DNA from: Acidithiobacillus ferrianus | GTDB taxonomy: Bacteria > Pseudomonadota > Gammaproteobacteria > Acidithiobacillales > Acidithiobacillaceae | DNA length: 64,000 nucleotides | NCBI RefSeq assembly: GCF_010378095.1 | Contig: NZ_WNJL01000022.1 | Coordinates: forward strand, 124,001-188,000 | Reading direction: 5' to 3' | The notes under the pieces: model-generated | Seen by the model: only the letters and a program-made list of their open reading frames with translations | Told to the model about the DNA's origin: nothing | Databases searched by the model: none | In this document: piece after piece, positions 34,989 to 45,333 of the stretch | How positions within the stretch are numbered: the stretch's first letter is position 1 | How the letters are laid out: every line of letters begins with the position of its first letter | Translations under genes and position numbers: made by a program

Positions 34989-35039
34989 ACCCACCCCTAG
35001 TGTCAATACTGTTTAGTTACTCTAGTTTTAGACATTCAG

Positions 35040-35060
35040 CCCGGCTCCGCCGGGTTTTTT
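35040..35060 (+). terminator. Orphan intrinsic terminator
   Basis: CCCGGC (35040-35045) and GCCGGG (35049-35054) with a three-base loop and six Ts. It reads on the plus strand, where no gene lies upstream, so it is probably left over from a lost gene. Confidence 0.75.
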
Positions 35061-35108
35061 ATTGCCATTTCCCCAGCGAAAGTGCTTGACACGGTGATGG
35101 TGCCGTGC

Positions 35109-35136
35109 GGCCGACCCTTGTAAAAAAGGGTCGGCC
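35109..35136 (+). repeat. Strong hairpin ahead of the transposase remnant
   Basis: GGCCGACCCTT (35109-35119) and AAGGGTCGGCC (35126-35136) form a perfect 11-pair stem. A second small hairpin (AGAAGC/GCTTCT) follows within 25 bases. Hairpins like these at IS 5' ends block read-through transcription or translation of the transposase. Confidence 0.5.
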
Positions 35137-35159
35137 AATAAGAAGCGTTTTAGGCTTCT

Positions 35160-35545
35160 CAGAATCACTATCATGCTCTTTCATCGCCTCGTTGTCCTCC
35201 GCTTGTCGGGGTGGATTTCCTACTTTCTGACGGTCGTACCGCCCCGTTCGCGGCGCAGCTTCGTCGAACTTCTCTGCGGCTGCCTGATTTCGCCCGAAGG
35301 CTGGGTCACCCCACCATCAGCGGCATCTCCCTCCGCTGCCACTGGATCACGTATTACAAACTCCTAGAACGTGAGCCCTTGCGCGCACAGGCGTTGGCCA
35401 TAGCCCAGACCAGGTACGCTGGCTCCTGCAGTCCTTGCCCAAGCTCCTGATCGTCGAGATGGTCGTCGACGACACGATGGTCCTGCGACACTCCACCAAA
35501 GCCATATCCTTATACGCTGGGCACCAATCTCCCACACTGAATCGC
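35160..35545 (+). pseudogene. Transposase N-terminal remnant (family uncertain)
   Basis: Three short frames give pieces of one DDE transposase: HRLVVLRLSGWISYFLTV, then GHPTISGISLRCHWITYYKL and, in another frame, LPKLLIVEMVVDDTMVLRHS with the first catalytic Asp. At least two frame breaks separate them. The LIV..VDDT..LRHS element is typical of a DDE N-terminal region, but I cannot name the IS family with confidence. Confidence 0.55.
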
Positions 35546-35558
35546 CGTCCGGCACGAA

Positions 35559-35831
35559 TTGGGAGCCGAGCGTGAGGAACGGCTGCGAGAGCAGGGCTTC
35601 CGCCCGCACATCCAACGCAAAGCCCAACGGGGTAAGCCGCTGTCGGCCCGCCAAGAACGGTGGAATCGCCGCATCGCCAAGATTCGGGCACGGGTGGAGC
35701 ACGTCTTTGTTGCAATCCATCAATGGGGAGGGAAGCGCATTCGCACCATTGGCCAAGCCCGGGCGACCTTCACCATGGGCATGATGGTGGTGGCCTACAA
35801 CATGCGCCGCTTGGCCCTTCTGGAGTTATAG
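35559..35831 (+). pseudogene. IS5-family transposase C-terminal remnant
   Basis: A 90-codon frame carrying the IS5 C-terminal pattern HIQRKAQRGKPLSARQERW, the catalytic Glu in ARVEHVFVAI, and TMGMMVVAYNMRRLA. The N-terminal two thirds are absent. It differs from the IS5 element at 31924 and directly follows a remnant of another transposase, so it is another insertion scar. Confidence 0.75.
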
Positions 35832-35892
35832 TGCGTCCGGAATCCGTGAAATCTACCGAAAACGGCAAAATTATGGGGAGTTAACCCTACAA

Positions 35893-35956
35893 AACAACCA
35901 TTTTTTGGCTAACCGGAGCTACTTTCACGCCGCTACGCCAAAAAATAGGGGTTGTT
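35893..35956. repeat. Imperfect inverted repeat
   Basis: AACAACCATTTTTTGGC (35893-35909) faces GCCAAAAAATAGGGGTTGTT (35937-35956); arms match except for a three-base indel, with a 27-base loop. It lies just after the IS5 remnant and may be a palindromic mini-element or a transcript-end hairpin. The surrounding stretch 35832-36159 is AT-rich and holds no gene I can support. Confidence 0.45.
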
Positions 35957-36159
35957 CGATGTGCCCCATATAAACCTCGAAAGATCACCTAGTGAGAACT
36001 TACTTTTGGCATTAAAGGTGGGGATGGTATTGGTATATTTTTTTGATAAAATGAGCTTATGTCGTTTATAGAAATGTATCCGAAAGCAAGCATTGTGAGA
36101 AATTTTACGACAATCATTAAGGAATATTTTTCGCCAGATTTTGTCCATTTTATTGGTAT

Positions 36160-36426
36160 TTATGCCAAAACATTTGCGGCTATTCCCAAAGGAAGTGCAG
36201 AAACCAAAACAAATCCGATTGCCATGTTTACGCTCTGTTTGGTTTTTGGCGTGAACTCCAAAAGATTCATTGAGTGAAAAAACTCAAGAAGCGTAAGGGA
36301 AACGAAGACAAGTGTTATTGAAAACAATAATTTCAAGTACGATTCTTTTTTATTTGCGGAAAGACTAGGTATGTATAGAAGAAAGAATGTCGTTATAATA
36401 ATTTCTGTAACCAATGCACTTTTCAT
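36160..36426 (-). CDS. AT-rich small membrane protein, possibly truncated
   Basis: An 88-residue protein with three hydrophobic segments (about 3-22, 32-48 and 66-86). GGAGAAGG lies just before the ATG at 36426. Family not recognised. Composition and codon use are AT-rich, unlike the core genome. After the TAA at 36160 the same frame stays open for about 56 more codons, with another hydrophobic stretch (MIVVKFLTMLAFGYISI), so the present protein may be the front part of a longer membrane protein cut by a nonsense mutation. Confidence 0.5.
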   Translation of the reverse strand: MKSALVTEIIITTFFLLYIPSLSANKKESYLKLLFSITLVFVSLTLLEFFHSMNLLEFTPKTKQSVNMAIGFVLVSALPLGIAANVLA

Positions 36427-36488
36427 GAACCTTCTCCGTTCTAACGGACAACTTATGTCATTCTGTCACAAAACCTGCTCTAGAAATA

Positions 36489-37983
36489 GTAACTATTCAC
36501 GAGGGGTATCAATACCCCATCGCAGGATCAGGAGTTTCCCCCCGAAAGGATTGAACCAAAGCTTGCAGCAGGTCAATACGCTGCTTGCGTAGGGTTTCCA
36601 GATAAGATCGAATCGTGCAGAAGGCGGCAGCCCCATCAAAGGTCCGGAAACAGCCTGAGATCTTCTGTTTGACCTTGGGCATCCGTACCGCCTGTTCTGT
36701 AAGATTGTTGGTGAATGGTACCTCCTGGTCCGAGAGGAAACGCAGTACATCCCCTGTGTGCTCGCGCAGTCGTCGCAACAGATTGGTCGGATAAGATTGG
36801 CGCCGATGTGCGGTGCCATCCTTGCGTTTCTTGACCGGATGGATCGCGTCGCCTTTGGTCAGTATAGCGGTATAGTCCGCGCTCATCTGGGCAATCCGGT
36901 CCTTGGTAAACGGGCCGTTGGCCACTCCCCGATTGGCGGCAACGAGCAGGTCGATCATGTTCTTCGCCCAGCGTTGCCCGTACTGTTCGTGGACCAGCGT
37001 CAGCTCCCGCAGGTGATGCGCGTTGCACAGGCCATGGCGGCAGTCATACTTTCGATAGGGAGCCCAGCCATCATGGATAGCGGTCCCTTGGAATCCGGGC
37101 AGAATGCCGAAAGCGTCGAAAGCCTCCTGGCCACGGCGGGCATGTAGCCCACCCAGGTCACGGTTTGCGTCACTGCCGCGTGCAGCCAGTGGAGCTTGCT
37201 AGCGACCCGCATACCGGTCTCATCGAAATGGGCCACGCGGGCTTCCCGGACGGCGCCCGCGATGCGCGCGACGGTGGGTGCCAAATTCCCGGCCGTGGTG
37301 TGGATCATCCTGACCACAGCGCCCGGCGACAGGGCAATTCCGCAGGTATCCCGCATGATCCGAATGGTGCGCAGTATCGGCAGCATGTGGTGCTGGGTGG
37401 GATAGATGACGGTGGCTTGTACGCGTGGACCATACTGCATGGTGGCCGTGATGGCTTCCGGAAAGTCGCTCCGGTGCACCTTACCGCAGGTGCAGCGCGC
37501 TTCCAGAATACGATGCTCGGTGACCTCGACTCGCTGAGGCGGTATATCGAAGACCTGACGTGCTTCCGCCATGTGGGCCTCGTCCAGAGCGCCGCCACAG
37601 GCGTCGTAAGTCATGAGCAAGGGATGTATGACCACATGATCAGGAGCGTGGCGACCCGTTCCAGCGCAGAGCCCTTGTGGCCCTTCTGTCCGCCCTTGGG
37701 ATGCTGTCCCGCCTGACGAAGGGATTTGGGTGCGGGCTTGCGCAGACCGTCCGAGGACGCGGTTTGCTGGAATTGTGGCTGTTTTTGGCCAGGCGGACTT
37801 CAAGTGCTGCGATGCGCGACTTCAATTCCGCGTTCTCCGCGAGAAGAAATCGTATCAGGTCATCCTTGGCGGTGTGATCCATCGCACTCAGATCGGGCTA
37901 TTCCATTTTGTCCTTATGGCTTGATATCTTGCGGCAAATTTACATCAAAACGGGGCGTGATGCACGGGGTCCTGAATAGTTAC
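36489..37983 (-). mobile_element. IS66-family insertion sequence (single-transposase type), degraded
   Basis: A 1495-bp element. The left end GTAACTATTCACGAGGGGT starts at 36489; the complement of the right end reads GTAACTATTCAGGACCCC from 37983, so 11 terminal bases match exactly. Only a tnpC-like transposase is present, without tnpA/tnpB, as in the ISBst12 subgroup. The eight bases flanking each end do not match, so no target duplication survives. The transposase frame is broken. Confidence 0.8.
36509..37882 (-). pseudogene. IS66 TnpC-type transposase, frameshifted
   Basis: Three frames make up one transposase. 37640-37882: N-terminal leucine-zipper-like part LLAENAELKSRIAALEVRLA and NSHNSSKP. 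37000-37803: zinc-binding CTCGKVH, then GALxxAHM-type central part and the catalytic region HFDETGMRVASKLHWLHAA. 36509-36958: C-terminal EVPFTNNLTEQAVRMPKVKQ with the catalytic Glu and KISGCFRTFDGAAAF. At least two frame breaks (about 37770 and between about 37130 and 36960) make it inactive as it stands. Confidence 0.85.
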
Positions 37984-38030
37984 GTTTTTTATTACATGAT
38001 TATTTGTTATGATCATTGAATCGCGCTTAG

Positions 38031-39721
38031 AAACAAAACCACTTCCAGAGTGTGTTACGCAATATTCCGGGCTTTACCGTAATCAGTACTGGACCTGGCA
38101 ACCTTACCACCAGTGATCACACCTTTACCTACCAGGGTTTCAACAGCGATCAGATTGGCGTGAATCTGGATGGCGTACCCCTGATCAACACTTTTCGCGG
38201 CGGTACGAACGGTCAGGGTGGTGACCACGCCCTTACACCCATTGGCATGGGCCAGTTCTCGGGAGTTTCGGTTTATAGCGGTGCCAATACGCCCTCTGAA
38301 ACAGGCATCAATGCATTGGGCGCGACGCTGAATTATAAACCGCGCATGCCCACTTCAAAATTCTACACCGAGATTTCGGGTAGTGGTGGACTTTATTCCG
38401 GTGGTGTCGGTGATAGCGCTTCCGGTGGGTTCAGTGTCAATTCAGGCACTTTGCCATATACGGGAACCAAGCTGTATGCCAACTATTATTACAGCCCTTT
38501 CCATAGCTTTATCAATCACGTTTTTTCCATCAACAACAACTACTACTTTGCGGCGCTGCAGCCCTATAACCATGGCATGTCTCAGCTCTCACTGATCACG
38601 ATCTACAATCATGAAATCGCCCAACAGCCATCAACGGTGCCCTTGCCTTTGCTACAGAAATATGATCGAAGCTTTCAGTGGGCTCCCAATATCTGGAATA
38701 ATCATACAACGACGAGTTCGTACACCTCCATCCTGGGCTGGAAGTCCATTTTGAACCGTCATATGCTAGCCAAGGCCAAATTTTTTATAACTCAGAACAA
38801 CAACGACCGCACGGCCTACGCCAACGCGGCTTATAAAGGCGGGTATGATGGTTATCCATTGCCAACCGCACTAAAAAGCTATGCCAACCCCAGTACGACA
38901 GGCCGGCCCAGCAATACCTATAACCCGACGGCATTATTCGGAAGTAGTTACAATGGTACGCAGTATCAACGCTATATCGATAATTTCGGTAATGCGGGAT
39001 TGATGCCGTCGCTGATCTTTCTCCTGCCGGGGAATACCCTCACGCTTGGTGGGTTGTATATGTTCAGTAAAGATCATTCGGCGGAGTACTGGTACGGTGC
39101 GCCGGCTGTACCGATGATCGATGGCTATAATGGCGCGTGGGATGAACATGACACTCGTAGTTATGGAGATGTCTTTCTGCAGGATCGCATCAGTTTGTTC
39201 AAGCATCGCCTGATTGTCACACCGGGGGTTAAATACTATCTGGTCGATACGACGTGCAATGATACCGCAGGGTACTATTACAAGTACGGAGGTAGTGTCA
39301 GCAATACCTTCAATTACTGGGAGCCATCTTTCGGGGCGAGTTTCCTCGCCACCAGGAATTCGGTGAGGTTCCCATGTACAACCTCAATTTTGGTCTGGGT
39401 TATCGCTATGCCGGGTTCAGTGCACGGGTTACCGATCATGTGGTCGGCTCTCAGTACATCAACACCAATAAGGGGGCACCCGCGGGAGTTTCCTTGCATC
39501 CCTATAACATTACCAATCTTCATCTGGATTATGCGTGGCGGCCAGGTGATGTGAGTGTGAAAAAAGTGACGATCGACTTGTATGTGGATAATGTTTTCAA
39601 CGCCAACTACATTCCGTATGAATATCAACAGTTGCGGAGTGCAAAATATGGCGGAAACTTCATTACGGCGCAGGCGGGCGCGCCGACTTTCGTGGGTGCC
39701 AGCATGGCGGCCAAGTTCTAA
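38031..39721 (+). pseudogene. TonB-dependent receptor, truncated and internally deleted
   Basis: Outer-membrane receptor remnant. The first frame (38031 to about 39350) starts inside the plug domain (VLRNIPGFTVISTGPG, VNLDGVPLINTFRGG) and continues into beta-barrel strands rich in Tyr, Asn and Gly. Signal peptide, TonB box and first plug part are missing; a TAG at 38028 blocks any extension. At about 39350 the reading moves to a second frame (39374-39721) that holds the C-terminal barrel (MYNLNFGLGYRYAGFSARV, then LYVDNVFNANYIP) and ends in the OM-targeting Phe (MAAKF). The fragments together are much shorter than a typical receptor, so a central piece was lost. The 5' break lies about 50 bp from the IS66 end. 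Confidence 0.85.
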
Positions 39722-39772
39722 AGCTGGATGAGTGTAGGCGCTTCCTGCGAATGTTGTGGATGGAGCACAATA

Positions 39773-40864
39773 TCAGGCAGCGCTACCCCGTGCGCGCGCA
39801 AGATCGGAATAACCATCCCTTAACCACAACTCCGGCAGCGCCTCCAAAATTTCCCGCACCAGTTCCGGTCCACGGAAAACCAGCCCACTATAGATCTGCA
39901 GCAGGCTGGCTCCCGCCCGGATCTTGGCGTAGGCATCCGCCGCGCCGAGGATGCCACCCACGCCGATGATGGGTATCCGCCCCTGGGTGGCTCGATAGAG
40001 TTGGGCAATGACGGCAGTGGACCGGTCCCGCAATGGCGCTCCACTCAATCCTCCGCTTTCGGAGAGTTCGGGGTGGGAGACCGGGCGTTCTATAGTGGTA
40101 TTGGTAGCGATGAAGCCATCCACCAGTGGTTCCGTGCCGTGGGCCAGGGCGCTGATTACCTGGATATCCGTGCCCTGCAGGTCCGGAGCGATCTTCAGTA
40201 GCAGGGGCAGGGATGGGCGCTGTTGCTGTGCGGCCAGACGCTGGTTGGTTGCATCCAGGACGCTGAGCAACTTCCCTAACGCCTCCTCCCGCTGTAGCAG
40301 GCGCAAACCCGGCGTATTGGGCGAACTGACATTGACGCTCAGGTAGTCCCCATAGGGGAAAAGGATCTCCAGCGCGGCGATGTAGTCGTCCTGGGCCCGT
40401 TCCAGCGGGGTATCCTTGTTCTTGCCGAGATTGATGCCAATGGGGACCGGATGATGGGGTAGGGCCGCCAGCCGCCGGGCCACGGCCGTGGCGCCCTCGC
40501 CGGGAAAGCCCATGCGGTTGATGACGGCCTGCGACGCCGGATAACGAAAGATCCGTGGCCGCGGATTGCCCGGCTGCGCGCGCGGGGTCACGGTGCCGAT
40601 CTCGATGAAGCCGAAACCCAGAGCCGGGAGGGCGGCGGCGGCGCGGGCATCCTTGTCATAGCCCGCGGCCAAGCCGACCGGGTTGGGAAAGTGCAGACCC
40701 CAAAGGTTTTGTGCGAGTCGCGGGTCGGAAACAGTATAGTGCTTGGCGAGATGTGCCATGCTGCGTGGCATGTGCCCAAGCGCTTCCAGCGCGGTGATGC
40801 TCAGGGTGTGCGCGCGCTCCGGGTCCAGCGCAAAAAGCAGGGGACGAAACAGATCGTAGCTCAT
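39773..40864 (-). CDS. pyrD: Dihydroorotate dehydrogenase (quinone)
   Basis: Class 2 membrane-associated FMN enzyme (363 residues) of pyrimidine synthesis, passing electrons to the quinone pool. N-terminal amphipathic helices ([17 protein letters not shown]) mark class 2. FMN and substrate motifs: [38 protein letters not shown] with the catalytic Ser region, and [18 protein letters not shown]. The start at 40864 overlaps the hemF stop (ATGA); the open frame reaches 40945. It ends the purH-purD-tsaC-hemF-pyrD operon and converges on the TonB pseudogene. Confidence 0.95.
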   Translation of the reverse strand: MSYDLFRPLLFALDPERAHTLSITALEALGHMPRSMAHLAKHYTVSDPRLAQNLWGLHFPNPVGLAAGYDKDARAAAALPALGFGFIEIGTVTPRAQPGNPRPRIFRYPASQAVINRMGFPGEGATAVARRLAALPHHPVPIGINLGKNKDTPLERAQDDYIAALEILFPYGDYLSVNVSSPNTPGLRLLQREEALGKLLSVLDATNQRLAAQQQRPSLPLLLKIAPDLQGTDIQVISALAHGTEPLVDGFIATNTTIERPVSHPELSESGGLSGAPLRDRSTAVIAQLYRATQGRIPIIGVGGILGAADAYAKIRAGASLLQIYSGLVFRGPELVREILEALPELWLRDGYSDLARARGSAA

Positions 40865-41751
40865 GCCCAATCTTTCGGTGTGAGGAAGTCCGCTTTGAGA
40901 CGTGCTTCGGCGCTGTCCGCCTCGTCCTGTCTGTCGTAGACCCATGCGGCTAGGGGGGGCAAAGACATGAGGATGCTTTCTGTGCGCCCCCCGGATTGCA
41001 AGCCGAAAAGGGTGCCGCGGTCATAGATGAGATTGAATTCGACGTAGCGTCCCCGGCGCAAAAGCTGGAATTGTCGTTCGCGCTCGCCGTAAGGCGTGTC
41101 TCGCCGTCGGGCGGCGATCGGCAGATAACTGTCGAGAAAACAATTGGCCACCTCTTCCCAGAAAGCTTGCAGGAGGTCCGCATCGCCATTGAGATCGTCG
41201 AAGAAGATGCCGCCGACGCCGCGCATTTCCTGACGGTGCTTGATGGTGAAATAGTCATCGCACCAGACCTTGAAGCGCGGATAAAAGCCGAGATCATGCC
41301 GATCGCAGGCCGTCTTGAGGGTACGGTGGAAATGCTGGGCATCTTCCACGAAACCATAACTGGGGGTGAGGTCGGCGCCGCCACCGAACCACCATACCGG
41401 TCCTGCCGAGAAAAAGCGGTAGTTCATATGAACGATGGGGACATAGGGATTACGCGGATGCAGCACCAATGAAACGCCGATGGCGGAGAAGGTCTGACCG
41501 GCCAGTTCGGGACGGTGGGCGGTCGCCGAGGGGGGCAACTGGTCGCCGTTGACCTTGGAGAAATTGACCCCGCCCTTTTCAATGAGGGCGCCATCCGCCA
41601 TCACCCGGGTACGACCGCCACCGCCGCCTGACCTTTCCCAGTGATCTTCGCGGAATTTTGCCGCGCCGTCCGCCGCTTCCAAGGCGTTGCAGATACGATC
41701 CTGTAAGTCGCGGAGAAAGGTTTCTATTTCGTCCAAGGATGGCTGTTGCAT
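40861..41751 (-). CDS. hemF: Oxygen-dependent coproporphyrinogen III oxidase
   Basis: A 296-residue aerobic haem-biosynthesis enzyme that decarboxylates coproporphyrinogen III to protoporphyrinogen IX with O2. Signatures: [50 protein letters not shown] with GVGGIFFDD, and [19 protein letters not shown]. Length is normal. It follows tsaC after three bases and overlaps pyrD by four. The oxygen-dependent form fits an aerobic acidophile. Confidence 0.97.
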   Translation of the reverse strand: MQQPSLDEIETFLRDLQDRICNALEAADGAAKFREDHWERSGGGGGRTRVMADGALIEKGGVNFSKVNGDQLPPSATAHRPELAGQTFSAIGVSLVLHPRNPYVPIVHMNYRFFSAGPVWWFGGGADLTPSYGFVEDAQHFHRTLKTACDRHDLGFYPRFKVWCDDYFTIKHRQEMRGVGGIFFDDLNGDADLLQAFWEEVANCFLDSYLPIAARRRDTPYGERERQFQLLRRGRYVEFNLIYDRGTLFGLQSGGRTESILMSLPPLAAWVYDRQDEADSAEARLKADFLTPKDWA

Positions 41752-41754
41752 GCT

Positions 41755-42315
41755 TCACTCCCGTAAGACCCGGCCACTGCGGGCATCGACGATGCGGCTG
41801 GGACGGCGTCGGCCTCCCAGTCGGGCTGGCAGTACCCACAGGGAACGGCCAAAGTAGCGGTACAAAGTGCGCAGATCCCGGGCTGGCCGCTGACCCGCCG
41901 GATTGGCGCTGGTAGAGACAATAGCGTCGCCAAGGGCGCGGGACAGCACGGCGATGGCCGGATGGGTGCTGACGCGCACGGCAATGCCCTCATGGTGTCC
42001 GCGTATCCAGAATGGGGCCTTGGGCGCGGCGGGGCATACCAGCGTCGTACCAGGCCAGAATCTTGTCAGCAGTTCCGCATCGATGCCTTGGGCAGACCAG
42101 TAACGCCGGGTTTCCGCCGTTCGCCCGGCGGCGAGCAGGACCCCCTTTTTCTGCGGTCGTCCCTTCAAGGACAGAATCCGGCGCAGGGCACGGCGCCGGC
42201 GCGGGGCACAGCCCAATCCCCAGACGCCCTCCGTAGGGTAGGCGATGACTCCGCCGCGCCGTAGACGCGCTACCCCCTGGCGGATGTCCTGACGGCGTGG
42301 ATAGCGCGGTAGCAT
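41755..42315 (-). CDS. tsaC: L-threonylcarbamoyladenylate synthase (TsaC/YrdC)
   Basis: A 186-residue YrdC-domain enzyme that makes threonylcarbamoyl-AMP for t6A37 tRNA modification. Motifs: VIAYPTEGVWGLGCAP near residue 24, SLKGRPQKKGVLL with the KGRP signature, FWPGTTLV, and ISTSANPAGQ-like IVSTSANPAGQRPA. The length fits the short TsaC form rather than Sua5. It lies 15 bp after purD and 3 bp before hemF in one operon. The start lacks a clear ribosome site. Confidence 0.92.
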   Translation of the reverse strand: MLPRYPRRQDIRQGVARLRRGGVIAYPTEGVWGLGCAPRRRRALRRILSLKGRPQKKGVLLAAGRTAETRRYWSAQGIDAELLTRFWPGTTLVCPAAPKAPFWIRGHHEGIAVRVSTHPAIAVLSRALGDAIVSTSANPAGQRPARDLRTLYRYFGRSLWVLPARLGGRRRPSRIVDARSGRVLRE

Positions 42316-42330
42316 TAGCCGAGGAGCTGC

Positions 42331-43590
42331 TCAGGTCCGGTGCAGGCCGCGGTGACCGATATCTCGCCGATGCTGCAGGCCGGGCCAATGGATATCGGCG
42401 ACCGCAGCATAAGCCCGCTGTCGCGCCATCGCCAGACTGTCTCCCAGTGCCGTGACGCCAAGCACCCGCCCCCCCGCCGTGATGATCGTGTCGTCGCGTG
42501 TCGCGGTGCCGGCATGAAAAATTTTGACGGCATCCTCGTGCGCGGCGCTCAGACCGAGGATCGGGTCATCGGCACGTGGGTGCTCGGGATAACCGGCCGC
42601 CGCCAGTACCACACAGAGGGCGGTACGGCTATCCCAGCCGAGGGTCTTGGGCAGCGGATCGCCGCGGGCCGCGGTGAGTAGCAGGGTATAAAGATCGGAA
42701 CGTAACCGCATCATTAACGGTTGTGTCTCCGGATCGCCCAACCGGCAATTGAACTCCAGCACTTTGACTCCGGCGGGTCCGATCATCAGGCCCGCATAGA
42801 GAAAACCGCGGTAGGGCGTGCGATCCGCCATCAAACCCTGTGCCGCGGGGCGCATCACTTCACGCAGCACTCGCTCGCTTGTGGCGGTGTCGAGGTTGGG
42901 GGTGGGGGAATAGGCACCCATGCCGCCGGTATTGGGACCCTGATCGCCGTCCAGCAGGCGCTTGTGGTCCTGCGATCCGGCCAGTGGCAGGACCTGGCCA
43001 TCCGCCACTATGGCGATGAAGCTGGCTTCTTCACCCTCCAGGAATTCTTCGATGACAATGGGGCCCCATTGGAGAAAGCGATGCACGGCGGCCTCCGCTT
43101 CCGCATGCTCCACAGCCACGACGACCCCTTTGCCTGCCGCCAGACCATCGGCCTTGATCACCACGGGCAACGGATGAGCGCGCAGGTAGTCCAGTGCCGG
43201 GCCGCGTTCCGTAAAATGCCCGTAACGGGCGGTCGGGATGCCGTGCCGTTTCATGAAGTCCTTGGCGTGCGCCTTGCTCCCTTCCAGCATGGCTCCCGCG
43301 GCGTTGGGGCCGAATACCGGGATGCCGGCCCGGCGCAGGGCGTCACCCACTCCGGCCACCAATGGGGCTTCTGGACCGACAACCACCAGCGCGACGCCCA
43401 ACGCATGAGCAGCGGCCACCACTTGATCCGCATTCGTCGGTGTGAGTGCCAGGTTGTGGACCTTGGCTTCCGCCGCGGTGCCGGGATTGCCGGGCACGCA
43501 GTACACTTCCGCCACTTCCGCCGACTGCGCCAGCTTCCAGGCGATGGCGTGTTCGCGTCCGCCACCGCCGAGGATCATGACTTTCGCGCC
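42331..43590 (-). CDS. purD: Phosphoribosylamine-glycine ligase
   Basis: ATP-grasp enzyme (419 residues) for the second step of purine synthesis. N-terminal [17 protein letters not shown]; the ATP-grasp elements [17 protein letters not shown] and [14 protein letters not shown]; the metal site [16 protein letters not shown]. The ATG at 43590, where the family N-terminus starts, is taken rather than the upstream ATG at 43632. It follows purH by 16 bp, the usual purH-purD order. Confidence 0.96.
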   Translation of the reverse strand, partial: GAKVMILGGGGREHAIAWKLAQSAEVAEVYCVPGNPGTAAEAKVHNLALTPTNADQVVAAAHALGVALVVVGPEAPLVAGVGDALRRAGIPVFGPNAAGAMLEGSKAHAKDFMKRHGIPTARYGHFTERGPALDYLRAHPLPVVIKADGLAAGKGVVVAVEHAEAEAAVHRFLQWGPIVIEEFLEGEEASFIAIVADGQVLPLAGSQDHKRLLDGDQGPNTGGMGAYSPTPNLDTATSERVLREVMRPAAQGLMADRTPYRGFLYAGLMIGPAGVKVLEFNCRLGDPETQPLMMRLRSDLYTLLLTAARGDPLPKTLGWDSRTALCVVLAAAGYPEHPRADDPILGLSAAHEDAVKIFHAGTATRDDTIITAGGRVLGVTALGDSLAMARQRAYAAVADIHWPGLQHRRDIGHRGLHRT

Positions 43591-43606
43591 CATCTGTGTT
43601 CTCTCC

Positions 43607-45172
43607 TCAACCATGCCGGAAATGGCGCACACCGGTAAAGATCATGGCGACGCCGCGTTCGTTGGCGCTGGCGATGACCTCCGCGTCGCGAATGGAGCCA
43701 CCGGGCTGGATGATCGCCTTTACGCCCGCGGCTGCGGCCGCGTCGACGCCATCGCGGAAGGGAAAGAAAGCGTCGGAAGCCAATGCCGCGCCGTGCAGCT
43801 CGAAGCCCAGATCCAGGGCCTTGGCCGCGCCGCATTTGGCGGCGTCCACTCGGCTCATCTGCCCCGCGCCGATGCCAATGGTCTGGCCTTCGCGGCCATA
43901 GACGATGGCGTTGGAACGCACGTATTTGGCGACCCGCCAGACAAAGGCCAGGTCGCGGGCCTCCTGTGCCGTCGGTGCGCGTTCGGAGACCACCTTCCAG
44001 TCCGCTTCCGCTTCCATGGTTTGGTCAAAGTCCTGCACCAGCAGGCCGCCGCGTACGCGTTTGTAATCCCAGCCGCCGCGCCGCCAGGCGCGGCCGTCAT
44101 CGAAGGCGAGCACCCGCAGGTTTTTCTTTTTGGCCAGAATGGACCGGGCATCGGGCGCAATGGCGGGCGCCAGTACCATCTCGACGAATTGGCCGCACAT
44201 GAGTTCAGCGGTCTGTGCATCCAGTGGCCGGTTGCAGGCGAGGATGCCGCCGAAGGCGGATACCGGATCGCCCGCCCACGCGCGTTGATAGGCGCTGAGT
44301 AGATCCGGCCCCACGGCCACGCCGCAGGGATTGCCGTGCTTCACCACGCAACAGGCGGGTTCGGCAAATTCCATCACCAGCGCGACGGCGGCATCACCGT
44401 CCCCGATATTGTTGTAAGACAATGCCTTGCCTTGCCACTGATGGGCGTCCGCCAGTCCTCCGCCGCTGCCATCGCGGTAGAAGGCTGCGGTTTGATGGGG
44501 ATTTTCGCCGTAGCGCAGGTCCTGGACTTTCTCAACTTGCAGGGACAGGGTCTGTGGGTAGGCCGTCCGGTTGCCGTCGGAACCCAAGCTGGAGAGATAG
44601 TTGGCAATGGCACCGTCATACCGCGCCGTGTGGGCGAAGGCCTTGGTGGCCAGACGGAAGCGGGTATTGGCACCGACGCCGCCATGGCTTTTTTCCATCT
44701 CCTGCAACACGGTCGTGTAGTCGTCGGGATCGACGAGGACCGTGACCCCTTCCCAGTTTTTGGCGCCCGCGCGCAACAGGGTTGGACCACCAATGTCGAT
44801 GTGCTCGATCGCCTCTTCCAGATTGCAACCGGCGCGGGCGATGGTCTCCGCGAAGGGGTACAGATTGACGCAGAGGAGATCGATCGCGGGAATGCCGTGT
44901 TCGGCCATTTGCCGGATATGGTCGCTGTTGTCCCGTTTCGCCAGCAGGCCCCCGTGGATTTTGGGATGCAGGGTTTTGAGGCGGCCTTCCAGCAATTCGG
45001 GGAACCCGGTGTAGTCACGGACTTCCTGCACCGCAACACCGTCCGCCATCAACGCCTTGGCCGTGCCCCCGGTAGACAGTATTTCCACCCCGAAGTCCCG
45101 CAGCCGCCGGGCAAATTCTACCACCCCCCGCTTGTCGGAAACGCTGATGAGCGCCCTGTTGATTTCTCCCAT
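43607..45172 (-). CDS. purH: Bifunctional AICAR transformylase/IMP cyclohydrolase
   Basis: A 521-residue enzyme for the last two steps of IMP synthesis. The N-terminal cyclohydrolase (MGS-like) domain shows [24 protein letters not shown] and [16 protein letters not shown]. The C-terminal transformylase domain shows [18 protein letters not shown] and [17 protein letters not shown]. The start at 45172 fits the family N-terminus. It heads the operon and is preceded by a 155-base leader with a promoter and an overlapping terminator/antiterminator pair. Confidence 0.96.
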   Translation of the reverse strand: MGEINRALISVSDKRGVVEFARRLRDFGVEILSTGGTAKALMADGVAVQEVRDYTGFPELLEGRLKTLHPKIHGGLLAKRDNSDHIRQMAEHGIPAIDLLCVNLYPFAETIARAGCNLEEAIEHIDIGGPTLLRAGAKNWEGVTVLVDPDDYTTVLQEMEKSHGGVGANTRFRLATKAFAHTARYDGAIANYLSSLGSDGNRTAYPQTLSLQVEKVQDLRYGENPHQTAAFYRDGSGGGLADAHQWQGKALSYNNIGDGDAAVALVMEFAEPACCVVKHGNPCGVAVGPDLLSAYQRAWAGDPVSAFGGILACNRPLDAQTAELMCGQFVEMVLAPAIAPDARSILAKKKNLRVLAFDDGRAWRRGGWDYKRVRGGLLVQDFDQTMEAEADWKVVSERAPTAQEARDLAFVWRVAKYVRSNAIVYGREGQTIGIGAGQMSRVDAAKCGAAKALDLGFELHGAALASDAFFPFRDGVDAAAAAGVKAIIQPGGSIRDAEVIASANERGVAMIFTGVRHFRHG

Positions 45173-45232
45173 AAATCCCGCCACCCCTGAAAAAGTTGCC
45201 GTTTAGACCAGCCCGCTTGACCTGCCTGAAAT

Positions 45233-45264
45233 AAAAAAGGCACGATCAGGAGACCTGTCGTACC
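45233..45264 (-). terminator. Intrinsic terminator inside the purH leader
   Basis: On the minus strand GGTACGACAGG pairs with CCTGATCGTGCC (one bulged A, one G-T pair, TCT loop) and is followed immediately by TTTTTT (45233-45238). No minus-strand gene lies upstream, so it can only act on the purH transcript. Confidence 0.82.
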
Positions 45265-45277
45265 CAAACCTCCTGAT
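45245..45277 (-). promoter_or_regulatory. Competing hairpin (candidate antiterminator) of purH
   Basis: ATCAGGAG (45270-45277, minus strand) can pair with CTCCTGAT (45245-45252, minus strand) over eight pairs plus two flanking G-T pairs. The distal arm is part of the terminator stem, so the two structures exclude each other. Confidence 0.55.
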
Positions 45278-45333
45278 GGAGGGAGCGTTCTGATTTCCCG
45301 TTACGCTGGTACAGCAGCAACGAGAAAGTCTGT

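Noticed and set aside
36059-36277. 72-codon plus-strand frame in the AT-rich segment
   Set aside because: Antisense to the membrane protein at 36160-36426, which has a good ribosome site and clear hydrophobic helices.
32846-38003. 13-base match TACATGATTATTT near the IS5 right end and near the IS66 right end
   Set aside because: Too short and AT-rich to prove a second IS5 remnant; similarity does not extend on either side.
31201-39772. Second copy of the tmRNA 3' end as attR
   Set aside because: I looked for the T-arm/acceptor sequence in the island and at its far side and found none.
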